Of a stretch of 64,000 nt of DNA, positions 8,177 through 16,892 are shown piece by piece. Every line of letters starts with the position of its first letter. Position 1 is the first letter of the stretch. Origin of the DNA: Noviherbaspirillum sedimenti (GTDB lineage: Bacteria > Pseudomonadota > Gammaproteobacteria > Burkholderiales > Burkholderiaceae_D); the NCBI RefSeq assembly GCF_003590835.1, contig NZ_QYUQ01000002.1, positions 3,410,001 through 3,474,000 on the forward strand, in the 5' to 3' direction. The translations under genes and the position numbers were made by a program. Under the pieces are notes generated by a model. It was not told the origin of the DNA and searched no databases. It saw nothing but the letters and a program-made list of their open reading frames with translations.

Positions 8177-9385
8177 ATGAACAAGCAGCTTTTCACTACG
8201 ATAGCGGCCGCCACATTGGCCTTGTCCTCGCTATCCGGCACCGCCGTTGCCCAATCCAGGGAACCCTTCCGCATTGGATTCATTACCGACATGTCCGGCC
8301 CCTACCAAGACACCGACGGTCCTGGCGGACTGGAAGCCATTCGGATGGCAGTCGAGGATGCAGGTGGAGCCGTTCTCGGGCGCAAGATTGAGCTGTTGTA
8401 CGCCGACCATTTGAACAAGGCAGATATCGCCGCAGCCAAAACGCGTGAATGGATTGACCAGCAAGATTTGAAGATGCTGATCGGCGGCGTCAACTCTGCA
8501 GCCGGCCTGGCAATGAACAAGGTCATTGCCGACAAAAAACGTGTGTATTTTAATGTCGGCGCCGGCAGTGCCCGCTTCACCAATGAAGAATGCACGCCTT
8601 ATACCGTTCACTATGAATACGATACCGTGGCTTTGGCCAAAGGAACCGGTTCGGCGGTGGTCGCGCAGGGCGGGAAATCCTGGTATTTCCTGGTCGCCGA
8701 TTATGCCTTCGGCCATTCGTTGGCCAATGACACCGCTGAGGTAGTGAAAGCGCATGGCGGTACTGTGGTCGGTTCGGTAAAGCATCCGCCGACGGCAAAC
8801 GACATGTCGGCCTTTTTGCTGCAGGCGCAAGCTTCCAAGGCGCAGGTGCTGGGCCTGGCCAATGCCGGATCCGACACGATCAATTCGATCAAGGCTGCGC
8901 ACGATTTCGGCTTGACCAAAAAGATGAAGATTACCGGTTTGCTGATGGTAATTAACGATATCCACGGATTGGGGCTGCCAGTTGCGCAAGGCCTATTGAT
9001 GACGGACAGCTGGTACTGGGATAAGGATGAGGCATCCCGTAAATTTGCGAACCGCTTTTTCCTGAAAATGAAAAAAATGCCGAGTTCACATCAAGCCGCC
9101 GATTATTCTGCAACGGCAAACTACCTGAAGGCAGTCGCTGCGGCAGGGACCGATGATGCCGACAAGGTGATGGCTGAACTTAAAAAAATGAAACTGAATG
9201 ATTTTTATGCCAAGGGCTATATCCGCCAGGATGGACGGTACATTCACGACATGTATCTGATGCAGGTGAAAACCCCTGCTGAATCGAAAAAACCTTGGGA
9301 TTACATGAAGATTGTCACCACCATTCCAGGGGAAGAGGCATTTACCAAAGTCGCAGATTCGAAGTGCCCTTTACTGAAGAAATAA
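8177..9385 (+). CDS. Branched-chain-amino-acid-type ABC substrate-binding protein (orphan)
   Basis: This 402-residue type I periplasmic binding protein has a clear Sec signal peptide ending at AVAQS; the mature part begins REPFRIGFITDMSGPY, typical of the LivJ family. AGGAG precedes the ATG. No permease or ATPase gene is adjacent, so it must borrow components or act as a sensor. Position at the end of the mva operon suggests that it binds mevalonate or a related branched hydroxy acid; this is inference. It is a clear paralogue of the binding protein at 47003-48217: both share DGRYIHDMYL/DGRMVHDMYL and end in CPLLKK/CPLVKK. Confidence 0.85.
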   Translation: MNKQLFTTIAAATLALSSLSGTAVAQSREPFRIGFITDMSGPYQDTDGPGGLEAIRMAVEDAGGAVLGRKIELLYADHLNKADIAAAKTREWIDQQDLKMLIGGVNSAAGLAMNKVIADKKRVYFNVGAGSARFTNEECTPYTVHYEYDTVALAKGTGSAVVAQGGKSWYFLVADYAFGHSLANDTAEVVKAHGGTVVGSVKHPPTANDMSAFLLQAQASKAQVLGLANAGSDTINSIKAAHDFGLTKKMKITGLLMVINDIHGLGLPVAQGLLMTDSWYWDKDEASRKFANRFFLKMKKMPSSHQAADYSATANYLKAVAAAGTDDADKVMAELKKMKLNDFYAKGYIRQDGRYIHDMYLMQVKTPAESKKPWDYMKIVTTIPGEEAFTKVADSKCPLLKK

Positions 9386-9457
9386 CCGCCAATCTATCGC
9401 AAAAATTTTCTGAGTAAGTTCAGTTCTTCGCTAATTTCTCTACGAAATAAGACTTCG

Positions 9458-9482
9458 CCCGCTCTCCTGAGCGGGTTTTTTT
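9458..9482 (+). terminator. Rho-independent terminator of the mva operon
   Basis: A 7-bp stem CCCGCTC/GAGCGGG with a TCCT loop is followed by seven T residues, 73 bp after the binding-protein stop codon. This is the expected end of the mva operon transcript. Confidence 0.85.
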
Positions 9483-9512
9483 GTTCGAATTTTCCAGTGC
9501 AGAGCTAATTTA

Positions 9513-9545
9513 ATCTCCGCGTCAAATTAAATTTGGCGCGGAGAT
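9513..9545. terminator. 33-bp palindrome abutting a gene remnant
   Basis: Two 16-bp arms differing at one position (ATCTCCGCG against CGCGGAGAT, then AAATT/AATTT) meet around a single central A. On the minus strand the palindrome starts at the stop codon of a 15-codon cytochrome-c-like remnant, so it may be that gene's former terminator, although only a weak T-run follows. It could equally be a bidirectional terminator between convergent genes. Confidence 0.5.
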
Positions 9546-9589
9546 CAGGGCTTCAGCGAGCTGATATAGGCAAGCACTGCTTCTTCGCC
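9545..9589 (-). pseudogene. Remnant of a cytochrome c C-terminus
   Basis: On the minus strand, 10 nt beyond the stop of the sorbosone-dehydrogenase-like gene and in another frame, 14 codons encode GEEAVLAYISSLKP followed by TGA. This resembles the last helix of class I cytochromes c (typically a ...DxxAYLxSLK pattern). Sorbosone-dehydrogenase-like enzymes are often fused to or followed by such a cytochrome. The most economical reading is that a downstream cytochrome gene was deleted and only its tail and terminator survive. The similarity is short, so confidence is modest. Confidence 0.35.
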
Positions 9590-9599
9590 TCGTCGTGTG

Positions 9600-10952
9600 C
9601 TATTTGCGCGTCACCCTGAAAATCGTGCCGTTCGCGTCGTCGCTCACCAGTAGCGCGCCGCCCCGGGTGACCGCCACGCCAGCCGGCCGGCCCCAGGCCC
9701 GGTCGTTGTCCAGCAAGAACCCGGTCATGAAGTCTTCGTACTCGCCGGTCGGCTGGCCGTCCTTCATGCACACGCGGATCACCTTGTAACCGGTCCTGTC
9801 GGGCCGGCTATGGGAGCCATGCAGCGCGACGAACGCATCGCCGCGGTATTCGGCCGGAAAGGCGTCGCGATCGTAGAACGCCGCGCTCAGTGCGGAGGAG
9901 TGCGCCTGGATCAGCACCTCGGGCAGCCGCACCTGGCCCTTGAGATCGGGACGCTTTCCCTTCAAGGCGGGATCTTCCCTGTCGCCGAGGTAATACCAGG
10001 GCCAGCCGTAGAAAGCGCCTTCCTGCACACGTGCCATGTAATCGGGCGTCACGAGGGGGCCGAGGTGGTCGCGCTCGTTGACGACGCACCACAGGTTGTC
10101 GGTGCCGGGCTGCATCGCCAGGCCCGAGCAGTTGCGCAGTCCGGTGGCGTAGTTGCGAACGCTCTTTCCTTCCGGATCGAACACGCGCACCACGGCGCGA
10201 TTCTCTTCTTCGCCCCAGGCGGCGCCGCGGCCGTGGGTCGTTTCATGCTGCCGGATCTGCTCGGGCGTCATGTCGGGCATGCCACCCACCCCCAGGTTGG
10301 AAGCCGAGCCGACGGCCAGGAACAGGCGCTGGCCATCGCGGGAGACCGCCAGGTCGCGCGTCCAGTGCCGCTTGGTCGGGATGTTGGCGATGATGACTTC
10401 TGCAGGACTCGCGGCTTTGACGTCCCCGCTGCGATACGGGTAGCGGACCACCTGGTTCGCCGTCGCCACGTAGACGTACCGGGGATCGGCGGGCGGCACG
10501 AAGGCAATGCCGTAAGGGCGCTCCAGGTTCTCGGCGAACACCTCGACCTTCGCCGTTGTGTCGCCCGCGCTTTCGCGGAGCAAGATTACCCGTCCGGTGC
10601 CGCTCTCCGCCAGGAAGATGTCGCCGTTGGGCGCCACGCGAAGCGTGCGCGGCTGCTTGAATCCGGTGGCGAACACCTGCACCGCGAAGCCGTCCGGCAC
10701 TTTCGGCAGCGCTCCCTGCGGCGGCGGGACCACCTCCACTCTGCTGGCAATCGACTTCTCGGGGTCATTGCCCATCGCTGGCGCAGGCAGGTCGGACGGC
10801 CTGATATGGCGGCGAACACCGGGAGCGTCGGCCCGCCAGTCGGCAAGGGCAGCAGTGCCGGTATGGACCTCCCCGGTCTGCGCGCATGCAGCCAACGCCA
10901 GAACGGCCAGAGAAACATGAACTAGTCGCGTCGACAACGGCGGAATTTGCAT
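9600..10952 (-). CDS. Sorbosone-dehydrogenase-like quinoprotein, lipoprotein
   Basis: This 450-residue exported protein has a signal peptide and lipobox (ALAACAQTGE, acylated Cys about residue 23) and a beta-propeller of the PQQ-type glucose/sorbosone dehydrogenase family. Family stretches include GFAVQVFATGFKQPRTLRVA, GDIFLAESGTGRVILL and NERDHLG. Such enzymes oxidise aldoses or sorbosone in the periplasm and pass electrons to a cytochrome. Neither a PQQ gene nor an intact cytochrome is beside it; a cytochrome c tail lies just downstream. Codon use is richer in G/C than in the neighbouring mva genes. It stands alone after a 511-bp gap. Confidence 0.82.
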   Translation of the reverse strand: MQIPPLSTRLVHVSLAVLALAACAQTGEVHTGTAALADWRADAPGVRRHIRPSDLPAPAMGNDPEKSIASRVEVVPPPQGALPKVPDGFAVQVFATGFKQPRTLRVAPNGDIFLAESGTGRVILLRESAGDTTAKVEVFAENLERPYGIAFVPPADPRYVYVATANQVVRYPYRSGDVKAASPAEVIIANIPTKRHWTRDLAVSRDGQRLFLAVGSASNLGVGGMPDMTPEQIRQHETTHGRGAAWGEEENRAVVRVFDPEGKSVRNYATGLRNCSGLAMQPGTDNLWCVVNERDHLGPLVTPDYMARVQEGAFYGWPWYYLGDREDPALKGKRPDLKGQVRLPEVLIQAHSSALSAAFYDRDAFPAEYRGDAFVALHGSHSRPDRTGYKVIRVCMKDGQPTGEYEDFMTGFLLDNDRAWGRPAGVAVTRGGALLVSDDANGTIFRVTRK

Positions 10953-11407
10953 GGTTATTCTCCTTGTGCGCAGATAGAACGCTGTTATTCGCCTGCGACC
11001 AGGTCGCCTTGGTAAGGGCTAACACGTTGCCATGTTTCCATTGAATTGCGGACGGCAAGCTTGAATCGATTTGAAGGTAAAGTTCGATTCAACTTCCCCA
11101 GCAATGCAAGCAAGGAAAAAGCGAAAGAGAACGCCTGTTTCAGGATAAGTCACCTTGAATAAGTCGCTCGGCTATCACTGGGGAGTCTGACTTCAATCAA
11201 GATGGCGAGGGCACATGCAAAGCTAAGTGAATAGGAAACCAATAGCCAGTCATTGGCGATCAGCTTTTCTTCCTTGGCGAATTATTTGCTAATTGCACAC
11301 TACGTTCCGGCGATTAATTAATTGAAAGCGTACGTCTGAGATGGCCACGCCGGTAGCCTGGCAGCAATCGCAAACGTAAAAAAACTGCCAGAGATTCGCC
11401 TGTGCCA
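10953..11407. other. Intergenic region with no recognised feature
   Basis: This gap between the divergent dehydrogenase and second cupin genes holds no convincing reading frame, RNA gene or hairpin that I could find. It presumably contains the dehydrogenase promoter near its left end. Confidence 0.5.
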
Positions 11408-11429
11408 AAAATAAGCAATAATCGTGGAT
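11408..11429 (+). promoter_or_regulatory. Conserved block upstream of cupin copy 2
   Basis: This 22-nt block matches the block at 56-77 in 18 positions and lies at the same distance from its cupin start. The shared core is AAAATAAG, then ATAATCG, then GAT. Confidence 0.4.
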
Positions 11430-11463
11430 CGCAAAATTTCATCCGATCTCAACGGCATTCCCC

Positions 11464-11847
11464 ATGACCACCTTCAAAAAAACCATCCTCTACACCGACA
11501 CCGACGGCCGCGCCAGATTTCGCGAAGAAGAAGTTACCCTCACCGAAGGCACGCCGCAAGCCATGCTCTCGCCGCTGCTTCCCTCTGCCGGTTACCAATT
11601 GCGCCAGAGCCCGGTGGGTTTCCGCAGCCAGTTCCATTGCACCACCTCGCCGCAATGGCTGTTCGTCCTCAGCGGCCAGATGGAAATCGGCCTGCAGGAT
11701 GGCAGCTCGCGCATCTTTGGCCCCGGCGAGCATTTTTATTCCGACGATACCTTGCCTGCAGGTGCGACATTCGATCCCGCCGTGCACGGCCACTGGAGCC
11801 GGCAGGTAGGTGACAGCCCGCTCGTGACCCTGTTTGTCCGGACTTAA
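11464..11847 (+). CDS. Small cupin-domain protein (copy 2)
   Basis: This 127-residue cupin is about 93% identical to the protein at 110-493. Residues 37-127 differ at only two positions, while residues 23-36 differ at seven. The genes are in the same orientation 11,354 bp apart, so they form a direct repeat able to recombine. The conserved metal-ligand region (FHCTTSP, HFYSDD, HGHW) is intact in both. It is followed by the convergent SsuB-like gene. No substrate can be assigned. Confidence 0.85.
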   Translation: MTTFKKTILYTDTDGRARFREEEVTLTEGTPQAMLSPLLPSAGYQLRQSPVGFRSQFHCTTSPQWLFVLSGQMEIGLQDGSSRIFGPGEHFYSDDTLPAGATFDPAVHGHWSRQVGDSPLVTLFVRT

Positions 11848-11910
11848 GGCGGCAGCGGCGCAAGCTGATGCAAAGACGTGCTTGCTGCCGGCCCCGGGTT
11901 TCCTGCCCGG

Positions 11911-12645
11911 TCAAAATGCATGCGCACTGTGTAATTGTTCCAGCGCCTCGGCTTTGAGCTGCGCCAGGCGTTCATCGGCGCGGTTGCGCGGATGGGGCAA
12001 GTCCACATCGATGGTCGTGCATACCCTGCCGGGACGACTGCCCAGCACCAGCACCTTGTCGGCAAGGTAAAGGGATTCATCGATATCGTGCGTCACCAGC
12101 AGCAGGGCAATATCGTGCAGGCGCGCCAGCTCGAGCATCAGGTCCTGCAGCTTCATGCGGGTAAAGGCATCCACGGCGCTGAAGGGTTCATCGAGCAGTA
12201 GAATCCGCGGGCGCGAATACAGGCCGCGGGCGATGGCCACGCGCTGCGCCATGCCGCCGGAAAGCTGCTTGGGCAAAGCATTTTCCCAGCCCGCCAGCCC
12301 GACTTCCTCCAGGAGCTGGCGGATCCACTCCTTGTCAATGACGCCGCCGCTGTCGGCAAAGCCGATGTTTTCTGCAACGGTCAGCCAGGGCATCAAACGC
12401 GCTTCCTGGAAGACAAACGAAACCCCGCCGTTACGTTGCTGATCCAGGGCCGGCAGGCGCTTGACGCTGCCGCCAAATGCCGTGTCCAGGCCCGCCGCAA
12501 TCCGCAGCAGCGTACTCTTGCCGCAACCGCTGGGCCCCAGCAGGGCGATGATTTCGCGTTCGTGCAGCTGCAGGTCCACGGACTCCAGCACCACGCTGGC
12601 GCCGAATTTTTTCTGATCCACGCGGACTTCAAGTAAGGTCGTCAT
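11911..12645 (-). CDS. ABC transporter ATP-binding protein, SsuB/TauB family
   Basis: This 244-residue ATPase has Walker A GPSGCGKST (about residues 37-45), signature LSGGMAQRVAIARG, Walker B ILLLDEP and switch His in LLVTHDIDES. The C-terminal half is typical of nitrate/sulfonate/taurine importers. It is the last gene of a three-gene operon with the permease 32 bp upstream. By family it would energise uptake of sulfonates or similar anions, but no sulfonate-cleaving enzyme (SsuD, TauD) is nearby, so the cargo is unknown. Confidence 0.9.
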   Translation of the reverse strand: MTTLLEVRVDQKKFGASVVLESVDLQLHEREIIALLGPSGCGKSTLLRIAAGLDTAFGGSVKRLPALDQQRNGGVSFVFQEARLMPWLTVAENIGFADSGGVIDKEWIRQLLEEVGLAGWENALPKQLSGGMAQRVAIARGLYSRPRILLLDEPFSAVDAFTRMKLQDLMLELARLHDIALLLVTHDIDESLYLADKVLVLGSRPGRVCTTIDVDLPHPRNRADERLAQLKAEALEQLHSAHAF

Positions 12646-12677
12646 GATGTCGTTCGGTTTCCGGTTTTGGGGCGGGA

Positions 12678-13520
12678 TCAGGACTTCTTGCCATCGTAGG
12701 CGTCACGCCACGACAGGCTCGCAGTTTCCCAGGTGCGCAGCACGGTATCGGTCAGCTTGCCCAGCGCAGCCAGCAAAATGATGGCAACAAAAACCAGGTC
12801 GGGGCGGGACACTTCGCGACCGTCGGTGAGCAGATAGCCGATTCCCTGGGTGGCCGCCAGCAGCTCGGCCGCCACCACGCACAGCCACGACATCGACAGC
12901 GCCTGGCGCAGGCCGGTAAAAAGATATGGTGTTGCTGCGGGGATGAAAATGCGGCGGATCAGCTTTGCGTGCGGGAACCCGTACATGGTCCCGACCTCCA
13001 CCAGCTTGCGGTCCACGTCACGGATGCCCGCCACCAGGTTCATGTACACTGGGAAAAATGCGCCGATCGAAATGAGCGTGATCTTGGAGGCTTCATCGAT
13101 TCCCAGCCAGATCAGCAGCAGCGGCACCCAGGCCAGTCCCGGCACGGCGCGCAAGGCCTGGAAGGTCGGCTCGATGTAGTCTTCCGCCTTTTTGCTCAGC
13201 CCCACTACCGCACCGAGCGCCAACGCCAGTACGGTGCCGATGGCGAAGCCGGCAAAAACGCGCTTCGAGCTGGCGGCGATGTGCTGCCACAAGGGGCCCT
13301 CCGCCAGCTCCTGGAATGTGCCCAGCAGCTGGCTGGGCGCCGGCATCAGATGCGCGGGAACCCAGCCAAGCCGAACCGCCGCTTCCAGCAGCGTCAGGAT
13401 CAACGCCGGCAGTACCAGGCCACGCAGCCAGGTTGGCCGCCGCACGCTTTCCGGCAGCGCAAAGCTTCTCGTCGGTGCTGTGGATTCTGGAGAGTTCAGA
13501 GTCAATTCGGCGCCAGACAT
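12678..13520 (-). CDS. ABC transporter permease, SsuC/TauC family
   Basis: This 280-residue inner-membrane permease has about six membrane spans; the family's EAA loop region reads GTMYGFPHAKLIRRIFIPAA. The start is at MSGAELTLNS. It pairs with the ATPase downstream and starts 2 nt after the binding-protein stop, so translation is probably coupled. Hydrophobic segments include LVLPALILTLLEAAVRLGWV and LVFVAIILLAALGKL. Confidence 0.9.
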   Translation of the reverse strand: MSGAELTLNSPESTAPTRSFALPESVRRPTWLRGLVLPALILTLLEAAVRLGWVPAHLMPAPSQLLGTFQELAEGPLWQHIAASSKRVFAGFAIGTVLALALGAVVGLSKKAEDYIEPTFQALRAVPGLAWVPLLLIWLGIDEASKITLISIGAFFPVYMNLVAGIRDVDRKLVEVGTMYGFPHAKLIRRIFIPAATPYLFTGLRQALSMSWLCVVAAELLAATQGIGYLLTDGREVSRPDLVFVAIILLAALGKLTDTVLRTWETASLSWRDAYDGKKS

Positions 13521-13522
13521 GA

Positions 13523-14497
13523 TTAATTCCCTGCGAGGACGGCAGCAGCGATGGCAGAGTCAATCAGCGAGTTCAGCGCGCTGTCGGTGTCAGACGTCTT
13601 GCGCAGCGTGCCTGCTTCGATCAATAGCGGCACCACCGGTTTGATGGAAGTGATATTGAAGGCGCCGGGAACAGGGCGGGAAAAATCCACGCGGGCGATT
13701 TGGCGCGTTGCCACTTCGACGGGCAACTTGGTTTCTTCCGCGACCAGGGCGGCGATGTCCTTCGGATTGTCGATGATCCACTTGCGCGCGCGTTCATACG
13801 TCTTGATCACGGTCTTGACCGCTTCAGGGTGCTCTTTCAGGAATGATTCGCTGGTGTTGAGAAAGGCGCCCAGGGCATAGTCCGCATTTTTGTACACCGT
13901 GCGCGCACCGGCAAGCTGCGCTGCGGACAGGTGCGGGTCGATACCTACCCAGGCATCCACGCGGCCCTGCTCCAGCGCCACCTTGCCCTCCGGGTGTTGC
14001 AGATGGACGATCTCGACATCGGTCGGGTTCAGGTTGTTGGCATCCAGCGAGCGCAACAGGTAGAAATAGGGATCGGTTCCCTTGGTGACGGCAATTTTCT
14101 TGCCCTTCAAGTCCGCAACGGTTTTTACCGGCGAATTGGGCAAGACCAAAAAGCCGCTGCCTTCGGCCCAGCCGTAGTTGTAAATGGCTTTGACTGGCTG
14201 GCCATTGGTGCGCGAAATGAATGATGAAACACTGGAAGTCAGGGCGAAGTTGGAGGCGCCGCTGTTGAGGAATTCCAGCGAGTTATTGCTGCCGCGCGAG
14301 AAGACCCATTTGACAGTGGTGCCCTGCGCCTTGAAGGCTTCTTCCAGCCAGCCATTCTTTTTGATGAGCAGGCTTGCCGGCGCATAGTAGGCATAGTCCA
14401 GCTTGATTTCCTTGAGGGGCGTGCCCTGGGCCAGGGCGGCAAATGAAGTCACGGTCAGGGCGACGCCGGCCGCCAGTTTTTTGATAGTCGAAGACAT
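13523..14497 (-). CDS. Aliphatic sulfonate-type ABC substrate-binding protein, SsuA family
   Basis: This exported 324-residue binding protein has a signal peptide (MSSTIKKLAAGVALTVTSFA, cleaved near ALAQG) and an SsuA/NMT1-like fold; stretches such as GSNNSLEFLNSGASNFALTS and DLKGKKIAVTKGTDPYFYL are typical. The ATG at 14497 is preferred over one 33 nt upstream that would place a charged segment before the signal. It is the first gene of the ssuABC-like operon. Sulfonate is the default family ligand and is not proven by the sequence. Confidence 0.88.
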   Translation of the reverse strand: MSSTIKKLAAGVALTVTSFAALAQGTPLKEIKLDYAYYAPASLLIKKNGWLEEAFKAQGTTVKWVFSRGSNNSLEFLNSGASNFALTSSVSSFISRTNGQPVKAIYNYGWAEGSGFLVLPNSPVKTVADLKGKKIAVTKGTDPYFYLLRSLDANNLNPTDVEIVHLQHPEGKVALEQGRVDAWVGIDPHLSAAQLAGARTVYKNADYALGAFLNTSESFLKEHPEAVKTVIKTYERARKWIIDNPKDIAALVAEETKLPVEVATRQIARVDFSRPVPGAFNITSIKPVVPLLIEAGTLRKTSDTDSALNSLIDSAIAAAVLAGN

Positions 14498-14596
14498 GTT
14501 TTTTACTCGCTCTCTGAAGTGGAAGTACATGCCTGCAATTTATCGAATCTGGCATGGGAAGAGAACGAACAAAAACGGATATGGATAGATGAAAAA

Positions 14597-16588
14597 TTAT
14601 CGTCCTTTCCCTGTCGTCCGCCGGCGCAAGGCAGCATTCTGCGCCTGCAGCATCGCATCCACCCGCTCCGATGCCTCGCGCGCCAGTTCATGCGCCAGTT
14701 CGCCATCCGGAAAATGCTCCGCAATCCGGAAGCTCAGCCAGGCATAGGCGGAATACATGCGGCAGGTGTCCTCCACTTCCTGCAGGTTCTGCCGCGCCAG
14801 ATCATTCGGATCGCGCTGCAGCGTGCAAGTCTTGCGCCTGGCCAGGCCGCGCGCCCAGCTTTCCCACACGTGGTGCAGGGAAGGAATGCGCGATGAGATC
14901 GGCACCAGCGACAGCGTGAATTTTTCCGCCACCGACAGCGCCAATGTGTCGAGCCACAAGGCCCGCTCCATCTGTTCGTCGGTAATGCGCGGATAGAAAA
15001 AGCCGTCCGGCACATCGATATTGTGCACGAAGCGCTTGAACAGCCGCGCCAGCGATTGCTCGCCAGTGACCGAAGAAATCCGGTGCAGATGTTCGATTGA
15101 CGGCGCCACGGCAAAGCCGCTTGCCGGCACCGCCGGGATCTTTTCCTTCATCAGCGAGCGCATGACTTGATGGGTGTCGTCGTCATAGCCGGCAACGAAG
15201 CCTTCCTCATGCACGCCGAAGCGCCCGGCGCGGCCGGCAATCTGCCGGGCCAGCGCCACCGGCACTTCTTCCTCTTCGATGCCGTTGAATTTCACGTAGG
15301 TGGTCATCACCACCCGCTCGATCGGCAGGTTCAGGCCCATGGCAATCGCGTCGGTGCCGATGACGATGTCGGCGCTGCCGTCGCGAAAGCGCGCCGCCTG
15401 CGCCTGGCGCACTTCCGGCGAGAGGTTGCCGTAGATGGTGGCCACCGAATGCCCCTGTTCCGCAATCATGTCGCGCCACATCAGCACGTCGCGCCTTGAA
15501 AAGGCAATCACGGCGTCGCCGCGCCGCAGGTTGCGCAACTTCTTGACCGGTCCCGGCTCCATGGAGAGCGGCCCCTTGCGCTTCAATACATGCACTTCCA
15601 GCGGGCATTCCAGGCGCGCGGCCAGCGCTTCAACGGCACGCCGCGCTTCCAGCGCGCCGACCAGGTACACCACGCCGGCCGGCGCACCGCACACCGCTGC
15701 CGTCCAGGCCGCGCCGCGGTCGCGGTCGGCCAGCATCTGGATTTCGTCGATCACCGCCACGTCCACGCGCGCCCTCGGGTCGAGCATTTCCACGGTGCTT
15801 GCCACATGGGTGGCGCCTTCGGTGATCCTGCGCTCCTCGCCGGTGATCAGGTTGACCTTGAGTTCCTTGCCATGCGGCTTGGCCTGCAACAGGCGTTCGT
15901 AGTTTTCCAGCGCCAGCAGACGCAGGGGTGCCAGATACAGGCCGGTCCTGGCCTTGATCAGCGCTTCCATCGCCTGGTGGGTCTTGCCGGAATTGGTCGG
16001 CCCCAGTAGCGCAATGAAGCGGCGTGGCAGGCGGCGCGCCAGCTCGAAGGAAGCCGGGTATTCGGCCAGGTTGATGCTCTCGCGCGTCAGCGTCGCATGC
16101 CGCTCTTCCTGCTGCCGCTCGACGGCGTGTTCGAGGCGTTGCTCGATGCGCTCGAAGACCTGGGGCGCCGGCATCGAGGAAGGCGCTTCGGCCAGCGTAT
16201 TCAGCAAGTCCATGGGATCGATGCCGGCATCTTCGGCTTCCGCGAAGATCTTGCCGGCAAAGCCGATCACGCTGCGGCGCAATTCTTCCATCGCCTCGGG
16301 TTGGGCGCGCTCCCTGATCAGTTCCAGCTGACCTTCCGGCCCCAGCCTGCGCCATTTGGATGGCTTGGCCAGTACGCCATGCCTTGGCACCAGCGCATAC
16401 GGCACCGGTAATCCGCCCACCTCGGCGATGCCGGAAAAGCGCACGACCACGCTGCCTTCCAGCTTGAGCAATTCGGCGCCCAGCTGTTGCGCATACAGTT
16501 CGGGCGCTTCGGCTGCTTCGCTTCTGGCGCCGGTGGCGTTAGTGGAGTCAATCGGCAGGGAATCGCTGGCGGAAAAAGTGGGGAGCAT
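14597..16588 (-). CDS. SUV3-like DExH-box RNA helicase
   Basis: This 663-residue protein has a superfamily II helicase core beginning near residue 190: Walker A LLGPTNSGKTHQ (194-205), motif II VIDEIQML (DEIQ rather than DEAD), and a helicase C domain with IVIGTDAIAMGLNLPIERV and RQIAGRAGRFG. A C-terminal SUV3-type region follows. Mitochondrial SUV3 unwinds RNA in a degradosome, and bacterial homologues are found mainly in alpha- and betaproteobacteria. The N-terminal 190 residues have no assigned domain. It is separate from its neighbours. An RNA-decay role is inferred from the family. Confidence 0.85.
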   Translation of the reverse strand: MLPTFSASDSLPIDSTNATGARSEAAEAPELYAQQLGAELLKLEGSVVVRFSGIAEVGGLPVPYALVPRHGVLAKPSKWRRLGPEGQLELIRERAQPEAMEELRRSVIGFAGKIFAEAEDAGIDPMDLLNTLAEAPSSMPAPQVFERIEQRLEHAVERQQEERHATLTRESINLAEYPASFELARRLPRRFIALLGPTNSGKTHQAMEALIKARTGLYLAPLRLLALENYERLLQAKPHGKELKVNLITGEERRITEGATHVASTVEMLDPRARVDVAVIDEIQMLADRDRGAAWTAAVCGAPAGVVYLVGALEARRAVEALAARLECPLEVHVLKRKGPLSMEPGPVKKLRNLRRGDAVIAFSRRDVLMWRDMIAEQGHSVATIYGNLSPEVRQAQAARFRDGSADIVIGTDAIAMGLNLPIERVVMTTYVKFNGIEEEEVPVALARQIAGRAGRFGVHEEGFVAGYDDDTHQVMRSLMKEKIPAVPASGFAVAPSIEHLHRISSVTGEQSLARLFKRFVHNIDVPDGFFYPRITDEQMERALWLDTLALSVAEKFTLSLVPISSRIPSLHHVWESWARGLARRKTCTLQRDPNDLARQNLQEVEDTCRMYSAYAWLSFRIAEHFPDGELAHELAREASERVDAMLQAQNAALRRRTTGKGR

Positions 16589-16892
16589 TTTGATATTGGT
16601 AATTCGAAATTCCGGCGGCTAATTCCTGTTGTTATGGAAAGATGAGCCGCTCTGTTGGTAGGTAGATTACACCGCGTTTGTGGCGAAGTCTTCTGTTTTT
16701 GGATCAGTTCTTCTAAACGGTTTTTCTAAACTTTTTGCAAAAAAATGGGCCTTAACTTAACTATTCCTGATAACTCGAAATCAACAGTATTTTTAATCCA
16801 TCTGTATATGGCCACGCTGCAACATTTCATTCGGCGTTGTGTGAACAGGCGATGAATGGCGATGACAATCACTCATTTTGGTGGCATTCCGT

